From: an uncultured Bacteroidales bacterium | GTDB taxonomy: Bacteria > Bacteroidota > Bacteroidia > Bacteroidales > F082 | Direction of reading: 5' to 3' | Assembly (NCBI GenBank): GCA_937902805.1 | Contig: CALEMB010000049.1 | Span: 1-23,065 of the forward strand | DNA length: 23,065 nt | Shown here: positions 5,001 to 13,587 of the stretch, piece by piece | Layout of the letters: each line of letters opens with the position of its first letter | How positions within the stretch are numbered: position 1 is the stretch's first letter | Program-made: the position numbers and the translations under genes | Notes under the pieces: generated by a model | Databases searched by the model: none | Told to the model about the DNA's origin: nothing | What the model saw: the letters and a program-made list of their open reading frames with translations, nothing else

Positions 5001-7301
5001 ATGAAGACCTTACGCAATTTGATACTCATGATTGCCGTTGTTTTTTGCGGCAATATTTACGCTCAAAGAAGCCAGCAGGAGTTGAATGAACTCATGCAAC
5101 AACGCAACGAATACTACTTTACCTTTACGCTGAACGGCAGCGATGATCTCAAGGCCATTGCACACACCATCTCCGTCGACCGCGTCGATGGTAATGTGGT
5201 CACGGCTTACGCCAACAACGCTAACTTTGCCAAGTTCCAGCAAATGGGCTATGAGGTGACACTGCAAACACCGCCTTCGATGCTTGAGGAGCATGCGATG
5301 TGGGACGGCAGCAACCGCGATGAATACGATTGGGACAGTTACCCGACCTACACGGCCTATGAGAACATGATGTTCCAATTTGCCACCGACCATCCCGACA
5401 AGTGTGAAATCATCACCCTTGGCACGCTACCCAGCGGTCGTAAGATTTTGATTGCTCATCTCAACAACGGCGTTGCCGATGGTAAGCCCAAGTTCCTCTA
5501 CACCAGCACCATCCACGGAGACGAGACCACGGGTTGGATTATGATGCTGCGTCTCATCGATTACCTATTGGAAAACCCGGACGAGCCTGAGGTGCAAACC
5601 GTAATGAACAACATCGACCTCTACATCGGTCCCAACACCAACCCCGACGGCACCTACCATGGCGGTAATAACACGGTGGGCGACGCAAAACGCAATAACG
5701 CCAACGATGTTGACTTGAACCGCAACTACCCCGACCCGCATAGCGGGCCGCACCCAGACAACTACGATTATCAACTCGAGACCCAGTGGCTTATGCAATT
5801 TGCCGAAGACATCCCCTTTGTGATGGCTGCCAATTACCACGGCGGTTCAGAGGTGATGAACTATCCTTGGGACAACTCCTATACGCTTCATGCCGACGAT
5901 GCGTGGTGGAAATTGGTTTGCCACGAATATGCCGACCTTTGCCATGCACACAGCACTGATTACATGGTCTTATATGACCCCGACTCCGAGGACGGCATCA
6001 TCAACGGAGCTTTATGGTACATGATTGGCGGCGGTCGTCAGGACTACATGAACGGCTATGCCCAATGCCGCGAGGTGACCATCGAATGCTCCAACTCGAA
6101 GTTGCCCAACGCCAACCAACTTCCGACCTATTGGACTTACAACAAAGAAGGCATCTTTGCCTATATGAACCAATGCCTCTATGGCATCCACGGCACCGTG
6201 ACCGATGCCGCCAACGGGCAACCGCTCAACGCCACCGTCACCATTGAAGGCCACGACGACACCTATTCCTTTGTCGAGAGCCATCTGCCTGCGGGCGATT
6301 ACCATCGTCCCATCAAAGGCGGCACCTACCAGGTGACCTTTACAAAAAACGGCTATTATCCGCAGACCCATACCGTCACCGTGGCCGATGGCGAGACCGT
6401 CACCCTCGACGTGCAGCTTGAAGCCGGCGAAGGCCTCATCCCCGACTTCCACGCCAACATGACCAATGTCGCCCCAGGCGAAAGCGTCAACTTCACCGAC
6501 AACACTTGGGGGGTCGACCTCGTCAGCTGGACTTGGACCTTCGAAGGTGGCACGCCCGCCACTTCCACTGCGCAAAACCCGACAAACATCACCTACAATA
6601 CAGTTGGTACCTACGACGTCACCCTCACCGTCACCAAGGGCAATGGCCAGACCGAAACCATCACCAAGGACGGCTACATCAATGTGAGTGAGTCGTACAA
6701 CATGCAAAACGGCACTATCACTACCTGCAACGCCATGTTCTACGACAACGGTGGCCCGACTGGCAACTACAGCAACCGCAAAACCTACACGATGACCTTC
6801 TTACCTGTCGATGCCGAGCATAGAATCAACGTCAACTTCATCAGCTTCGAGACGGAAGCGGACTACGACTACCTGTACATTTACGATGGTACTTCCACAT
6901 CGTCGCCTCTTATCGGCACCTACGACGGCAGCAACAACCCAGGCTCGGTGACTGCCAACAACGCCGCTGGTGCCCTCACCTTCCGCTTTACTTCCGACCA
7001 AGCCGTAAATGCCGCAGGATGGGCTGCACAGGTCAAATGCGTCGACATTGAATCTGTTGACGACTTTGAAAGTTTGTATGATGTCAAAGTATACCCTAAC
7101 CCCAACCAAGGCACCATCAACGTCGAGGTTCTTGGGGAGACAGAATACCAAATTTGCAACTATCTTGGGCAGTGCATCCTCTCCGGTCGTTTCTGCAACG
7201 AGACGCAAATCCACGCCGAAAACCTGGGCGAAGGTGTTTATTTCCTGCGCCTTATCGGCGAGCAAGGCACCCGAGTCGAAAAAATCATCATCGAAAAATA
7301 A
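5001..7301 (+). CDS. T9SS-exported M14 zinc carboxypeptidase with PKD and CUB-like domains
   Basis: This is a 766-residue secreted metallocarboxypeptidase. A signal peptide (residues 1-21, ending IYAQ) leads to a peptidase M14 domain (~115-392). The zinc ligands are His172 and Glu175 (HGDE) and His280 (NYHGG); the catalytic Glu is 362 (EVTIEC); Arg241 lies in DLNRNYPD. HGGSEVMNYPWD and GGGRQDY are features of the carboxypeptidase D/E/N (M14B) group. Asp291 and Gln347 occupy the places that in duck CPD domain II favour C-terminal Lys/Arg. A carboxypeptidase-regulatory-like domain (~394-473), a PKD domain (~480-563) and a CUB-like domain (~570-681) follow. The protein ends with a type A T9SS sorting domain (~694-766, VYPNPNQGTINV to EKIIIEK). 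The plan resembles Porphyromonas CPG70. It sits one base after dapA. Confidence 0.93.
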   Translation: MKTLRNLILMIAVVFCGNIYAQRSQQELNELMQQRNEYYFTFTLNGSDDLKAIAHTISVDRVDGNVVTAYANNANFAKFQQMGYEVTLQTPPSMLEEHAMWDGSNRDEYDWDSYPTYTAYENMMFQFATDHPDKCEIITLGTLPSGRKILIAHLNNGVADGKPKFLYTSTIHGDETTGWIMMLRLIDYLLENPDEPEVQTVMNNIDLYIGPNTNPDGTYHGGNNTVGDAKRNNANDVDLNRNYPDPHSGPHPDNYDYQLETQWLMQFAEDIPFVMAANYHGGSEVMNYPWDNSYTLHADDAWWKLVCHEYADLCHAHSTDYMVLYDPDSEDGIINGALWYMIGGGRQDYMNGYAQCREVTIECSNSKLPNANQLPTYWTYNKEGIFAYMNQCLYGIHGTVTDAANGQPLNATVTIEGHDDTYSFVESHLPAGDYHRPIKGGTYQVTFTKNGYYPQTHTVTVADGETVTLDVQLEAGEGLIPDFHANMTNVAPGESVNFTDNTWGVDLVSWTWTFEGGTPATSTAQNPTNITYNTVGTYDVTLTVTKGNGQTETITKDGYINVSESYNMQNGTITTCNAMFYDNGGPTGNYSNRKTYTMTFLPVDAEHRINVNFISFETEADYDYLYIYDGTSTSSPLIGTYDGSNNPGSVTANNAAGALTFRFTSDQAVNAAGWAAQVKCVDIESVDDFESLYDVKVYPNPNQGTINVEVLGETEYQICNYLGQCILSGRFCNETQIHAENLGEGVYFLRLIGEQGTRVEKIIIEK

Positions 7302-7336
7302 TAAGGTGAACCTATCGTTAGTAAAGCAAAAATGAG

Positions 7337-7344
7337 TAATTTTG
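7337..7344 (+). promoter_or_regulatory. -7 promoter box for bamD
   Basis: TAATTTTG matches TAnnTTTG and ends seven bases before the bamD ATG at 7352. It would give bamD-rpoZ its own promoter with a very short or absent leader. The upstream -33 region is not convincing. Confidence 0.5.
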
Positions 7345-7351
7345 CAGCCTG

Positions 7352-8149
7352 ATGAAAGAGAGACTTTTAATATTGGCAGTTTTGGGCCTCGTCGTCCTCG
7401 CTTCCTGCAACGACTTCAACCGCATGGTGAAAAGCACCGACAACGAAATGAAGTATGAGGTGGCTATGGACTATTTCGACCGTGGCGACTTCAACCACGC
7501 CCTGCAACTTTTCGACCTGCTGCAAGTCTCATTCCGCAACACCCCCAAGGGCGAAGCCATCACCTATCGCACGGCACAATGCTATTATTTACAGCAAGAC
7601 TTCGACATTGCGAGCTATTACTACAACCGTTTCGTCCAGACCTATCCTTTCTCGAAAGACGCTGAAAAGGCTGCCTACATGAGTGCCTATTGCAGCTACA
7701 TGCTCTCGCCTGAGGCGGGGCTAGACCAAACCAGCACCCACAACGCCATCAAGCAGCTGAAAAGTTTCACGGAGCGCTATCCCGAGAGCGATAGCTTGGA
7801 ACGCGCCAACCACCTCATGGCCGACCTCAACAACAAGCTGGAGCAGAAAGACTACAACATCTGCCGTCTCTTCTACCGCATGGAAAACTACAGCGCTGCC
7901 ATCACCTCGTTTGAGAACATGCTGAAGAAATATCCCAACACGGAACACCGCGAGGAAATCCTTTTCGACATGGCCAAAACCTATTACGACTACGCCGAGA
8001 ACAGCATCACCGAGAAGCAACGCGAGCGTTATGAGTCGTGCATTGAGCATTGCAACACGCTGGCATACCTCTATCCGGAAAGCAAATACATGCAAGATAT
8101 AGATGGCATTGCCGCCAAAGCAAGAAAGAAATTAGAAAAACTACAATAA
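7352..8149 (+). CDS. bamD: Outer-membrane assembly lipoprotein BamD
   Basis: BamD is a lipoprotein of the BAM complex, which inserts beta-barrel proteins into the outer membrane. The 265-residue protein has a lipoprotein signal peptide with lipobox LASC (Cys19). Tetratricopeptide-type helical repeats follow (for example YEVAMDYFDRGDFNHALQLF at ~31-50, then blocks ending in TYPFSKDAEKAAYMSAY and KYPNTEHREEILFDMAKTYY), matching the usual BamD length and build. It is preceded by its own promoter box and followed after two bases by rpoZ, so translation is probably coupled. The bamD-rpoZ-DUF4835-recN order is typical of Bacteroidota. In this window it also supports the outer-membrane demands of the T9SS. 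Confidence 0.92.
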   Translation: MKERLLILAVLGLVVLASCNDFNRMVKSTDNEMKYEVAMDYFDRGDFNHALQLFDLLQVSFRNTPKGEAITYRTAQCYYLQQDFDIASYYYNRFVQTYPFSKDAEKAAYMSAYCSYMLSPEAGLDQTSTHNAIKQLKSFTERYPESDSLERANHLMADLNNKLEQKDYNICRLFYRMENYSAAITSFENMLKKYPNTEHREEILFDMAKTYYDYAENSITEKQRERYESCIEHCNTLAYLYPESKYMQDIDGIAAKARKKLEKLQ

Positions 8150-8151
8150 CC

Positions 8152-8490
8152 ATGGATTTCAAGAAAATCAAGACCGAAACGACGGTGGTCACCCGTCAGA
8201 AAGACCAGTTCTACAAAGGCACTGGCAACATCTACGAAACCGTTGCCATCCTTTCCATCAGGGCCAACCAGATTGCCTCAGAGATGAAGGCCGAACTGAA
8301 CGAGAAGATTGAGTCGTTCGCTGCCGCCACCAACGACAGTCTGGAAGAAGTCTTCGAGAACAAGGAACAGATCGAAATCGCCAAGTTCTACGAGCGCCTT
8401 CCCAAGCCCACGCTGATTGCCATCCACGAGTTCCTGCACGACCAGATTTACTTCCGTAATCCGGCCAAGGAACAACAGGACGCTTTCTAA
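8152..8490 (+). CDS. rpoZ: RNA polymerase omega subunit (Rpb6-like)
   Basis: This 112-residue protein, MDFKKIKTETTVVTR to NPAKEQQDAF, is the Bacteroidota form of the omega/Rpb6 subunit, which helps assemble and stabilise RNA polymerase by binding the beta-prime subunit. The core GNIYETVAILSIRANQIASEMK (~24-45) is the conserved omega helix region. The C-terminal helical stretch with KFYERLPKPTLIAIHEFL is typical of the Bacteroidota members, which are longer than the enterobacterial protein. An in-frame ATG at 8050 would overlap bamD by 100 bases and was rejected in favour of ATG 8152, two bases after the bamD stop. An intrinsic terminator follows within 20 bases. Confidence 0.87.
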   Translation: MDFKKIKTETTVVTRQKDQFYKGTGNIYETVAILSIRANQIASEMKAELNEKIESFAAATNDSLEEVFENKEQIEIAKFYERLPKPTLIAIHEFLHDQIYFRNPAKEQQDAF

Positions 8491-8508
8491 GTCCGCCACA
8501 AAGACAAG

Positions 8509-8541
8509 CACCAAAGCCTCGAGGGGCCTTGGTGTTTTTTT
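8509..8541 (+). terminator. Intrinsic terminator after rpoZ
   Basis: CACCAAAGCC (8509-8518) pairs with GGCCTTGGTG (8525-8534) across a six-base loop, nine of ten pairs matched, and seven T follow (8535-8541). The stem and U-run are textbook. It closes the DUF6913-dapA-M14-bamD-rpoZ run, or attenuates read-through to DUF4835 and recN. Confidence 0.85.
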
Positions 8542-8572
8542 GACTGCGACACCAACCAAAGAAAATAACGCC

Positions 8573-9490
8573 ATGAAAAGAGCACTCTCCATCTTACTCA
8601 TACTCTTCGGCTTCATGATGGCCACCAACGGCTTGAAGGCGCAGGAACTGCAATGCAACATACGCGTCTCCTCCAACAAGGTGGAAGGTAGCGACAAGAC
8701 CATCTACCAAAACCTTCAGAGCGCCATCAATGAATTCATCAACAACACGAAATTCACTGATATCAACATCAAGATGGCGGAAAAGATCGAGTGCTCGATG
8801 CTCGTGGACATCAAGAGCAGGGAAGGCGACTACTTCACTGCCGAGATCAACATGGGTTTGCGTCGCCCCGTGTATAAATCGAACTACAACACGTCGATGT
8901 TCAACTACGTTGACCGCAAAGTCTTTTTTGAGTACACCGACGGCGAGGCTCTCGACTTCAACCCCAACACCTACATCTCGAACCTCACCAGCACTTTGGG
9001 GTTCTACGCCTACCTCTTCCTCGGTCTCCAGTTCGACTCCTTCTCCCCCAACGGTGGCGATCCTTTCTTTGACATCTGCGAGACCATCGCCAACGCCGCA
9101 CCGCAAGAAGCTGGCAGCGAAAACGGATGGAGCACGACGGGACGCCAAAACCGTTATGCCATCATTAACGACATCAATAACCAAACCAACCAGCCACTGC
9201 GCCAATTCCTATATCAATATCACCGTCAAGGTCTTGACATCATGGCAGAGCATCCTGAGCAAGGTCGTGAAGCCATCTTAAGCTCCCTCGAACTACTGCG
9301 AAGCGTCCATGAGCGCAACTCGATGTGTTACTTCCTGCAATTGCTCATTGAAACCAAACGCGACGAAATCATCCAGGTGTTCTCACAAGGCGAACAGAAA
9401 ATCAGGGTGCAGGCCGCCAACATCATGAAGGAAATCGACCCGTCGCAGTCGTCGCGCTACGATGCCATGCTTCAAGGCCCAAGCTATTAA
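8573..9490 (+). CDS. porD: DUF4835 protein, PorD-like T9SS accessory
   Basis: This 305-residue exported protein has a signal peptide (MKRALSILLILFGFMMATNG LKAQ; cleavage near residue 24). The mature part begins ELQCNIRVSSNKVEGSDKTI, the characteristic opening of DUF4835. Members have been named PorD and linked to type IX secretion in Porphyromonas; I give that from memory and with caution, and the biochemical role is unclear. Aromatic-rich stretches (FFEYTDGEALDFNPNTYISN, GFYAYLFLGLQFDSFSPNGGDPFF) and a C-terminal helical part are conserved family features. The start was set at ATG 8573, just before the signal peptide, not at an in-frame ATG at 8417 inside rpoZ. It follows the intrinsic terminator by 31 bases, so it probably has its own promoter, not recognisable here. 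recN follows after 14 bases. Confidence 0.85.
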   Translation: MKRALSILLILFGFMMATNGLKAQELQCNIRVSSNKVEGSDKTIYQNLQSAINEFINNTKFTDINIKMAEKIECSMLVDIKSREGDYFTAEINMGLRRPVYKSNYNTSMFNYVDRKVFFEYTDGEALDFNPNTYISNLTSTLGFYAYLFLGLQFDSFSPNGGDPFFDICETIANAAPQEAGSENGWSTTGRQNRYAIINDINNQTNQPLRQFLYQYHRQGLDIMAEHPEQGREAILSSLELLRSVHERNSMCYFLQLLIETKRDEIIQVFSQGEQKIRVQAANIMKEIDPSQSSRYDAMLQGPSY

Positions 9491-9504
9491 ATCTCCCCTA
9501 TTTT

Positions 9505-11160
9505 ATGCTTAAGCAATTGCACATCAGCAATTATGCATTGATTGACGAGTTGGAAATCAGCTTCGAAAGGGGATTCAATGTCATCACGGGTGAAACGGGT
9601 GCTGGCAAGTCTATCTTGCTTGGTGCTTTGGCATTTGCCTTGGGCAAGCGCACCGACACGGGCGTGCTTTACGACAAGGAGAAAAAATGCGTGGTGGAAG
9701 CCCAGTTTGAGCTGAACGACGACAAGCTAAGACCCTTATTTGAAGAAAACGACCTCGACTTCGAGACAGAGTGCCTATTCCGCCGCGAGCTAAGCCCACA
9801 AAAGAAAAGCCGCGCTTTCATCAACGACACCCCTGTGGCCTTGCAGACGATGAAAGAGATTGGAGACCAGTTAGTCGACATACACTCGCAGCATGACTCC
9901 CTGTTGCTCACCGATGCCGACTTTCAACTGAGGCTGTTGGACGAGATAGCACAAAACGAGTCGGCTTTGGCCGATTACCAAGCGGAATACGGCAAATACA
10001 ACGCCTTCAAACGAAAGCTGAACGAGTTGAAAGATGCCGCCACAAAGAACACCGCCGAGAACGACTATCTGAAATTCCAGTTGGAAGAACTTGAAAAGGC
10101 CAACCTCAAGGAAGGCGAATATGCCGAGATAGAGCAAACGCTCAGCATGATGGAGAACGCTGAGGAAATAAAGACGCTGCTGGTCACGGCCAACGGATTG
10201 CTAGACGGCTCTGAAAACGCTATGCTGGGGCAATGCAACGAACTCACTTCCACACTACAAAGGCTAAAGCATCTGCTGCCCGACACAGAAGAGTTAACGG
10301 AACGCATTGAAAACCTGAAAGTCGAGCTCAAGGACATCGCCTACGACCTGCGCCGCAAAGAAGACGAGACCCAATTCGATGAAGAGCAGCTGCAAAGCCT
10401 TCAAGAACGCTACGACCTGCTCAGCCGCCTAATGATGAAACACCATGCCGCTGACTTTGATGCGTTGATTGCATTGAGAGACAGCCTTAAGGACAAGGTG
10501 AATGCCTTTGAAAACATCGACGAGGCGATTGCCAAGGCACAACAACAGCTAGATGAAAGCATTAGATTGCTCACGCAAAAAGCCAAGGCCCTTCATGACA
10601 AGCGCTGCAAGGCCGCCTCAGCTTTCGGCGAAAGAGTTAGTGCACTGGTGCGGCAGTTAGCCATGCCATTTGCCGTGTTTCAGGTTGAAGTGCTGGGCCA
10701 AGAAGGTTTTGGCAGCAAAGGCAGCGACGAGGTCAGGTTCCTCTTCTCCGCCAACAAAGGCATCGCCGTCGACGACATCCGTCGCGTGGCCTCGGGCGGT
10801 GAGCTCTCGCGCTTGATGCTTTCCATCAAGAGTGCCGTCTCGGACTACAACTACATCCCCACCCTCATCTTCGACGAAATCGACACGGGCGTTTCGGGCG
10901 AGGTGGCAGCCAGAATCGGAGGCATCATGCGGCAGATGGGACAGTCATTGCAGCTCATCTCCATCACCCATTTGCCCCAGGTGGCAAGCCAAGCCGAACA
11001 CCATTACTTCATTTACAAGGACAACGAAGGCGAACGCACGCAATCGCACATTCGCCTGTTGGATTCTGGAGAGCGCATCGGCGAAATCGCCAAGATGCTC
11101 AGCAACGACAAAGTCACTCCCGAAGCCTTAAAAGCTGCGGAAGTACTGTTGAAAAACTAA
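9505..11160 (+). CDS. recN: DNA repair ATPase RecN
   Basis: RecN is an SMC-like ATPase acting with RecA in double-strand break repair in the cytosol. The 551-residue protein has Walker A GETGAGKS (29-36), the ABC signature SGGELSR (430-436), and Walker B with the following acidic residue in LIFDEIDTGVSG (454-465). Long charged helices lie between them (~150-370) and form the coiled-coil arm. HSQHDSLLLTD at ~126 is the usual RecN dimer/Q-loop region. The length is normal. It sits 14 bases after DUF4835 and ends exactly one base before the stop codon of the convergent C10 protease gene, with no room for a separate terminator. Confidence 0.96.
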   Translation: MLKQLHISNYALIDELEISFERGFNVITGETGAGKSILLGALAFALGKRTDTGVLYDKEKKCVVEAQFELNDDKLRPLFEENDLDFETECLFRRELSPQKKSRAFINDTPVALQTMKEIGDQLVDIHSQHDSLLLTDADFQLRLLDEIAQNESALADYQAEYGKYNAFKRKLNELKDAATKNTAENDYLKFQLEELEKANLKEGEYAEIEQTLSMMENAEEIKTLLVTANGLLDGSENAMLGQCNELTSTLQRLKHLLPDTEELTERIENLKVELKDIAYDLRRKEDETQFDEEQLQSLQERYDLLSRLMMKHHAADFDALIALRDSLKDKVNAFENIDEAIAKAQQQLDESIRLLTQKAKALHDKRCKAASAFGERVSALVRQLAMPFAVFQVEVLGQEGFGSKGSDEVRFLFSANKGIAVDDIRRVASGGELSRLMLSIKSAVSDYNYIPTLIFDEIDTGVSGEVAARIGGIMRQMGQSLQLISITHLPQVASQAEHHYFIYKDNEGERTQSHIRLLDSGERIGEIAKMLSNDKVTPEALKAAEVLLKN

Positions 11161-13158
11161 TCAATTCCGTTTCAAGAATTTTACCGTCGAAACTGCGTCA
11201 TTTTCATCCACGATACGGACGAAATACACACCTTCGGGCCATGCACTCACCCCAACGGTGTTTTCATAGCCTTGATGTATCAATTGTCCAAGGGCGTTGA
11301 ACACCTTGACTTCCTTCACATGGCCTTCCACAGTGAAGCAGTCGGTGGCAGGATTAGGATAAAGTGCTTGCGTTTGCTTCAGTTCAGCGACATCATCAGG
11401 GTCACAGTTCATCTCATAGTCGGTGATCGCGCCCACCATCGGATAGTCGTATGAAGCCGCAATCAAATTGTCGTCCCAGTCATAAATCTCGTATGAAACT
11501 TCACTAAGACTGCCGTGTGAATAGCATGTGTTGTCGTAGGTCCAGAAGAAAGTTACCCTTTGGTCGCTGGGCAATTGGGCAATGACTGTGGCGGAGCCGC
11601 CATCCCACAAACCCACACGTTGTGACACCTTGCCATCCTCATCCAGCACAGCGATGGACGACAAATCCCAGCCATTATTACCACTATCGGCAAGTTCGAA
11701 ACGGACATCGCAAGTGTTGCCTACCATAACGGTGTCGCGAGCGACCTTACTCATGCCCTCCTGGTTGCCGGCATACACTGTATAATAATAGGTGCCATTC
11801 TTCTCAACCTCATCCTGATAAGTCACCTGAGGCTCTGTCACATTCATCAAGACATCGATTACCTCGCCGTCTCGCATGATACAGATGGCGTCAATCCTAG
11901 TAGCTTCGCCTCCACGGGTTTCAAAGACGGGATTGAAGGTCAGTGTTACATTCATCGCATCCGCTGTAACTTCCAGGTTTTCCACCGCCTTCGGCGCATC
12001 GTAATAGTCATCATCAGGATGCAGGTTGAAGATGGCATTATGGTACCAAGGAAAGGAATAGAACGTCAAATAGAAGCCATCAATAGCGTAATAGCCATTG
12101 TCGAAACCTCCCCAGCCCCAATTGACATGGAAGAAATACCAATCGTCATAGCCATCCACCACATAGGCATGACCGCCATCAGGACCGGAAGAGGCATAAT
12201 ACAGCGGCATTCCAGCGTCAAGATTATTCATTAGGTCTTCTTCCCAATTATCTGAATACTCTTGATAGGTATGCCAATAATCGGAACTGTATCTGAAATG
12301 GTTTTCCATAGCAGGACCTACATTTTCAGAATAGGCGCCACTGGCATTGGGACCATACATCATTTCGACGCTCACGCCCGCATGATATTCCAGTAATGCT
12401 GTGGCATCCACCTCTTCCTGAGGGCTGGCAAAATCAAGGAAGTCGGGCATCAACTCAAAACGATAGGTAGCCGCGCCAAAGGTAGCCGCGCCAAAGTCGG
12501 CTTCCTGCCAACCATAACTGCCATAATCGGTGTCAGCATAGTAGCCATGCGAGCCTTCGCCTATGAGGGGCCATTCCCAATAACGCATGATTTGGCTCAT
12601 CGTGTTGGCGACACAACCTGACTTGCAATGGCCGCTATAGACCGAATTAGGGTCTTCAGGCGCCATGTTGTTGTAAAGGTCGGTCTGGTTCCAAATGGAT
12701 GACAGCAGAGGCTCCACGGCGCGGTTAGCCTTCCTGGTACTCAACATACCCGTTTCGGAAAGGCTTGTCCAATCGGCAACGGCTTCGGCGGTGCGCTCAT
12801 CGTTGTTGGCAAACATCTGGCTAAAGCCCGCCTTATAATTGTCAAAGAAAGTCATCAGACCATCGGGCAGTTGGGCGGTGAAATTGCTCTCCGTAGAATA
12901 GCCCAAGATGGGTTTCGCGCGGTCGTCGGCCGAGACGATGACAAAGCCCTTGGGCTGCAGGGCAAACACATAAAAAGCAGCTTGCCCGTTTTCGGCGCAT
13001 GCCGTATAGGTCAATTCGGCTGCCTCCGCCTTAATAGCGGTATTGACTTTCATGAACTTAACGCCCAACGACTTGGCCGTTGTGACATCGACAGGATTGG
13101 CTTGCAGTGTGCCGAAAAACAGCGTAGCAAGCAAAAGGGTAAAAATCGTTTTTTTCAT
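11161..13158 (-). CDS. T9SS-exported C10 (streptopain/interpain-like) cysteine protease
   Basis: This 665-residue secreted protease has a signal peptide (1-20), a Spi-type propeptide (~22-140), and a C10 catalytic domain (~150-382). Catalytic Cys182 lies in SGCVANTMSQIMRYW, His330 in GGHAYVVDGYDDW, and the Asn/Trp motif in FHVNWGWGG (345-351). These match streptopain of Streptococcus and interpain/PrtT of Prevotella and Porphyromonas. A fibronectin III-like domain (~390-478) and a GDGW-type beta domain bounded by Cys483 and Cys585 follow, then a type A T9SS sorting domain (~598-665, LYPNPATDCFTV to VKFLKRN). Two copies of FGAAT in a row (223-232) come from a 15-bp tandem duplication. The gene follows the zinc-ribbon gene by 19 bases. 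Confidence 0.93.
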   Translation of the reverse strand: MKKTIFTLLLATLFFGTLQANPVDVTTAKSLGVKFMKVNTAIKAEAAELTYTACAENGQAAFYVFALQPKGFVIVSADDRAKPILGYSTESNFTAQLPDGLMTFFDNYKAGFSQMFANNDERTAEAVADWTSLSETGMLSTRKANRAVEPLLSSIWNQTDLYNNMAPEDPNSVYSGHCKSGCVANTMSQIMRYWEWPLIGEGSHGYYADTDYGSYGWQEADFGAATFGAATYRFELMPDFLDFASPQEEVDATALLEYHAGVSVEMMYGPNASGAYSENVGPAMENHFRYSSDYWHTYQEYSDNWEEDLMNNLDAGMPLYYASSGPDGGHAYVVDGYDDWYFFHVNWGWGGFDNGYYAIDGFYLTFYSFPWYHNAIFNLHPDDDYYDAPKAVENLEVTADAMNVTLTFNPVFETRGGEATRIDAICIMRDGEVIDVLMNVTEPQVTYQDEVEKNGTYYYTVYAGNQEGMSKVARDTVMVGNTCDVRFELADSGNNGWDLSSIAVLDEDGKVSQRVGLWDGGSATVIAQLPSDQRVTFFWTYDNTCYSHGSLSEVSYEIYDWDDNLIAASYDYPMVGAITDYEMNCDPDDVAELKQTQALYPNPATDCFTVEGHVKEVKVFNALGQLIHQGYENTVGVSAWPEGVYFVRIVDENDAVSTVKFLKRN
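12466..12495 (-). repeat. 15-bp in-frame tandem duplication inside the C10 protease gene
   Basis: GGTAGCCGCGCCAAA occurs twice without mismatch (12466-12480, 12481-12495). Read on the coding strand it repeats the pentapeptide FGAAT within the catalytic domain, between the active-site Cys182 and His330. A perfect copy suggests a recent slippage event. Confidence 0.85.
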
Positions 13159-13177
13159 TGTTTCATGTTTTAATTGT

Positions 13178-13540
13178 TTATAAATCAGAGTTTTTCACCA
13201 GAAGAAATTGGTCGGGGTTGTTCTCCTTCGGCACATAGCCTTGGTCGTAGACATAGTGGTACACAGCCCCCGCCTTGGTCGTGTAAGTACTCGTAAAGTA
13301 CTTGAAGTCAAAGCCTTTCTCTTTGAGTTGTTGCCTGCTGGCGAAACCTTTCCCGTTGGGATTCAATTCAAGCAGGATGTTGTGGTTACGCGCCAGGATG
13401 CCGTTGATTCTTCGGATTACATTGACTTGTTTGTGGGTCTTTTCGTAATTATAGCTGTTGCGGCACGAGTCGCAGCAGAACTTCTTGTCCATGCGACCGA
13501 TGATGGGTTCACCGCAGTAGAGGCATTTTCTTTCTTCCAT
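13178..13540 (-). CDS. Small zinc-ribbon protein of unknown function
   Basis: The 120-residue protein opens with a zinc-ribbon of the form CxxC-x13-CxxC: Cys6 and Cys9 (CLYCG), Cys23 and Cys26 (CCDSC). A basic helix (KTHKQVNVIRRINGILARNH) and a mixed region ending YHYVYDQGYVPKENNPDQF follow. The ribbon resembles those in DUF2116-type and bacterial Zn-ribbon proteins that bind nucleic acid or protein. No enzyme motif is visible and I cannot assign a function. It has no signal peptide, so it is likely cytosolic. It lies between the DUF4159 gene (113 bases away, with an inverted repeat in the gap) and the C10 protease (19 bases), and may be co-transcribed with the protease. Confidence 0.8.
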   Translation of the reverse strand: MEERKCLYCGEPIIGRMDKKFCCDSCRNSYNYEKTHKQVNVIRRINGILARNHNILLELNPNGKGFASRQQLKEKGFDFKYFTSTYTTKAGAVYHYVYDQGYVPKENNPDQFLLVKNSDL

Positions 13541-13587
13541 AGTTATCAGTTATTCAGTTATTTAATTGTTCAGTTAAGGCAGGTCGT

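Noticed and set aside
4193..5053. Long minus-strand ORF (286 codons) opposite dapA
   Set aside because: dapA has a full active site on the other strand; the antisense protein is His/Gln-rich and matches nothing recognised.
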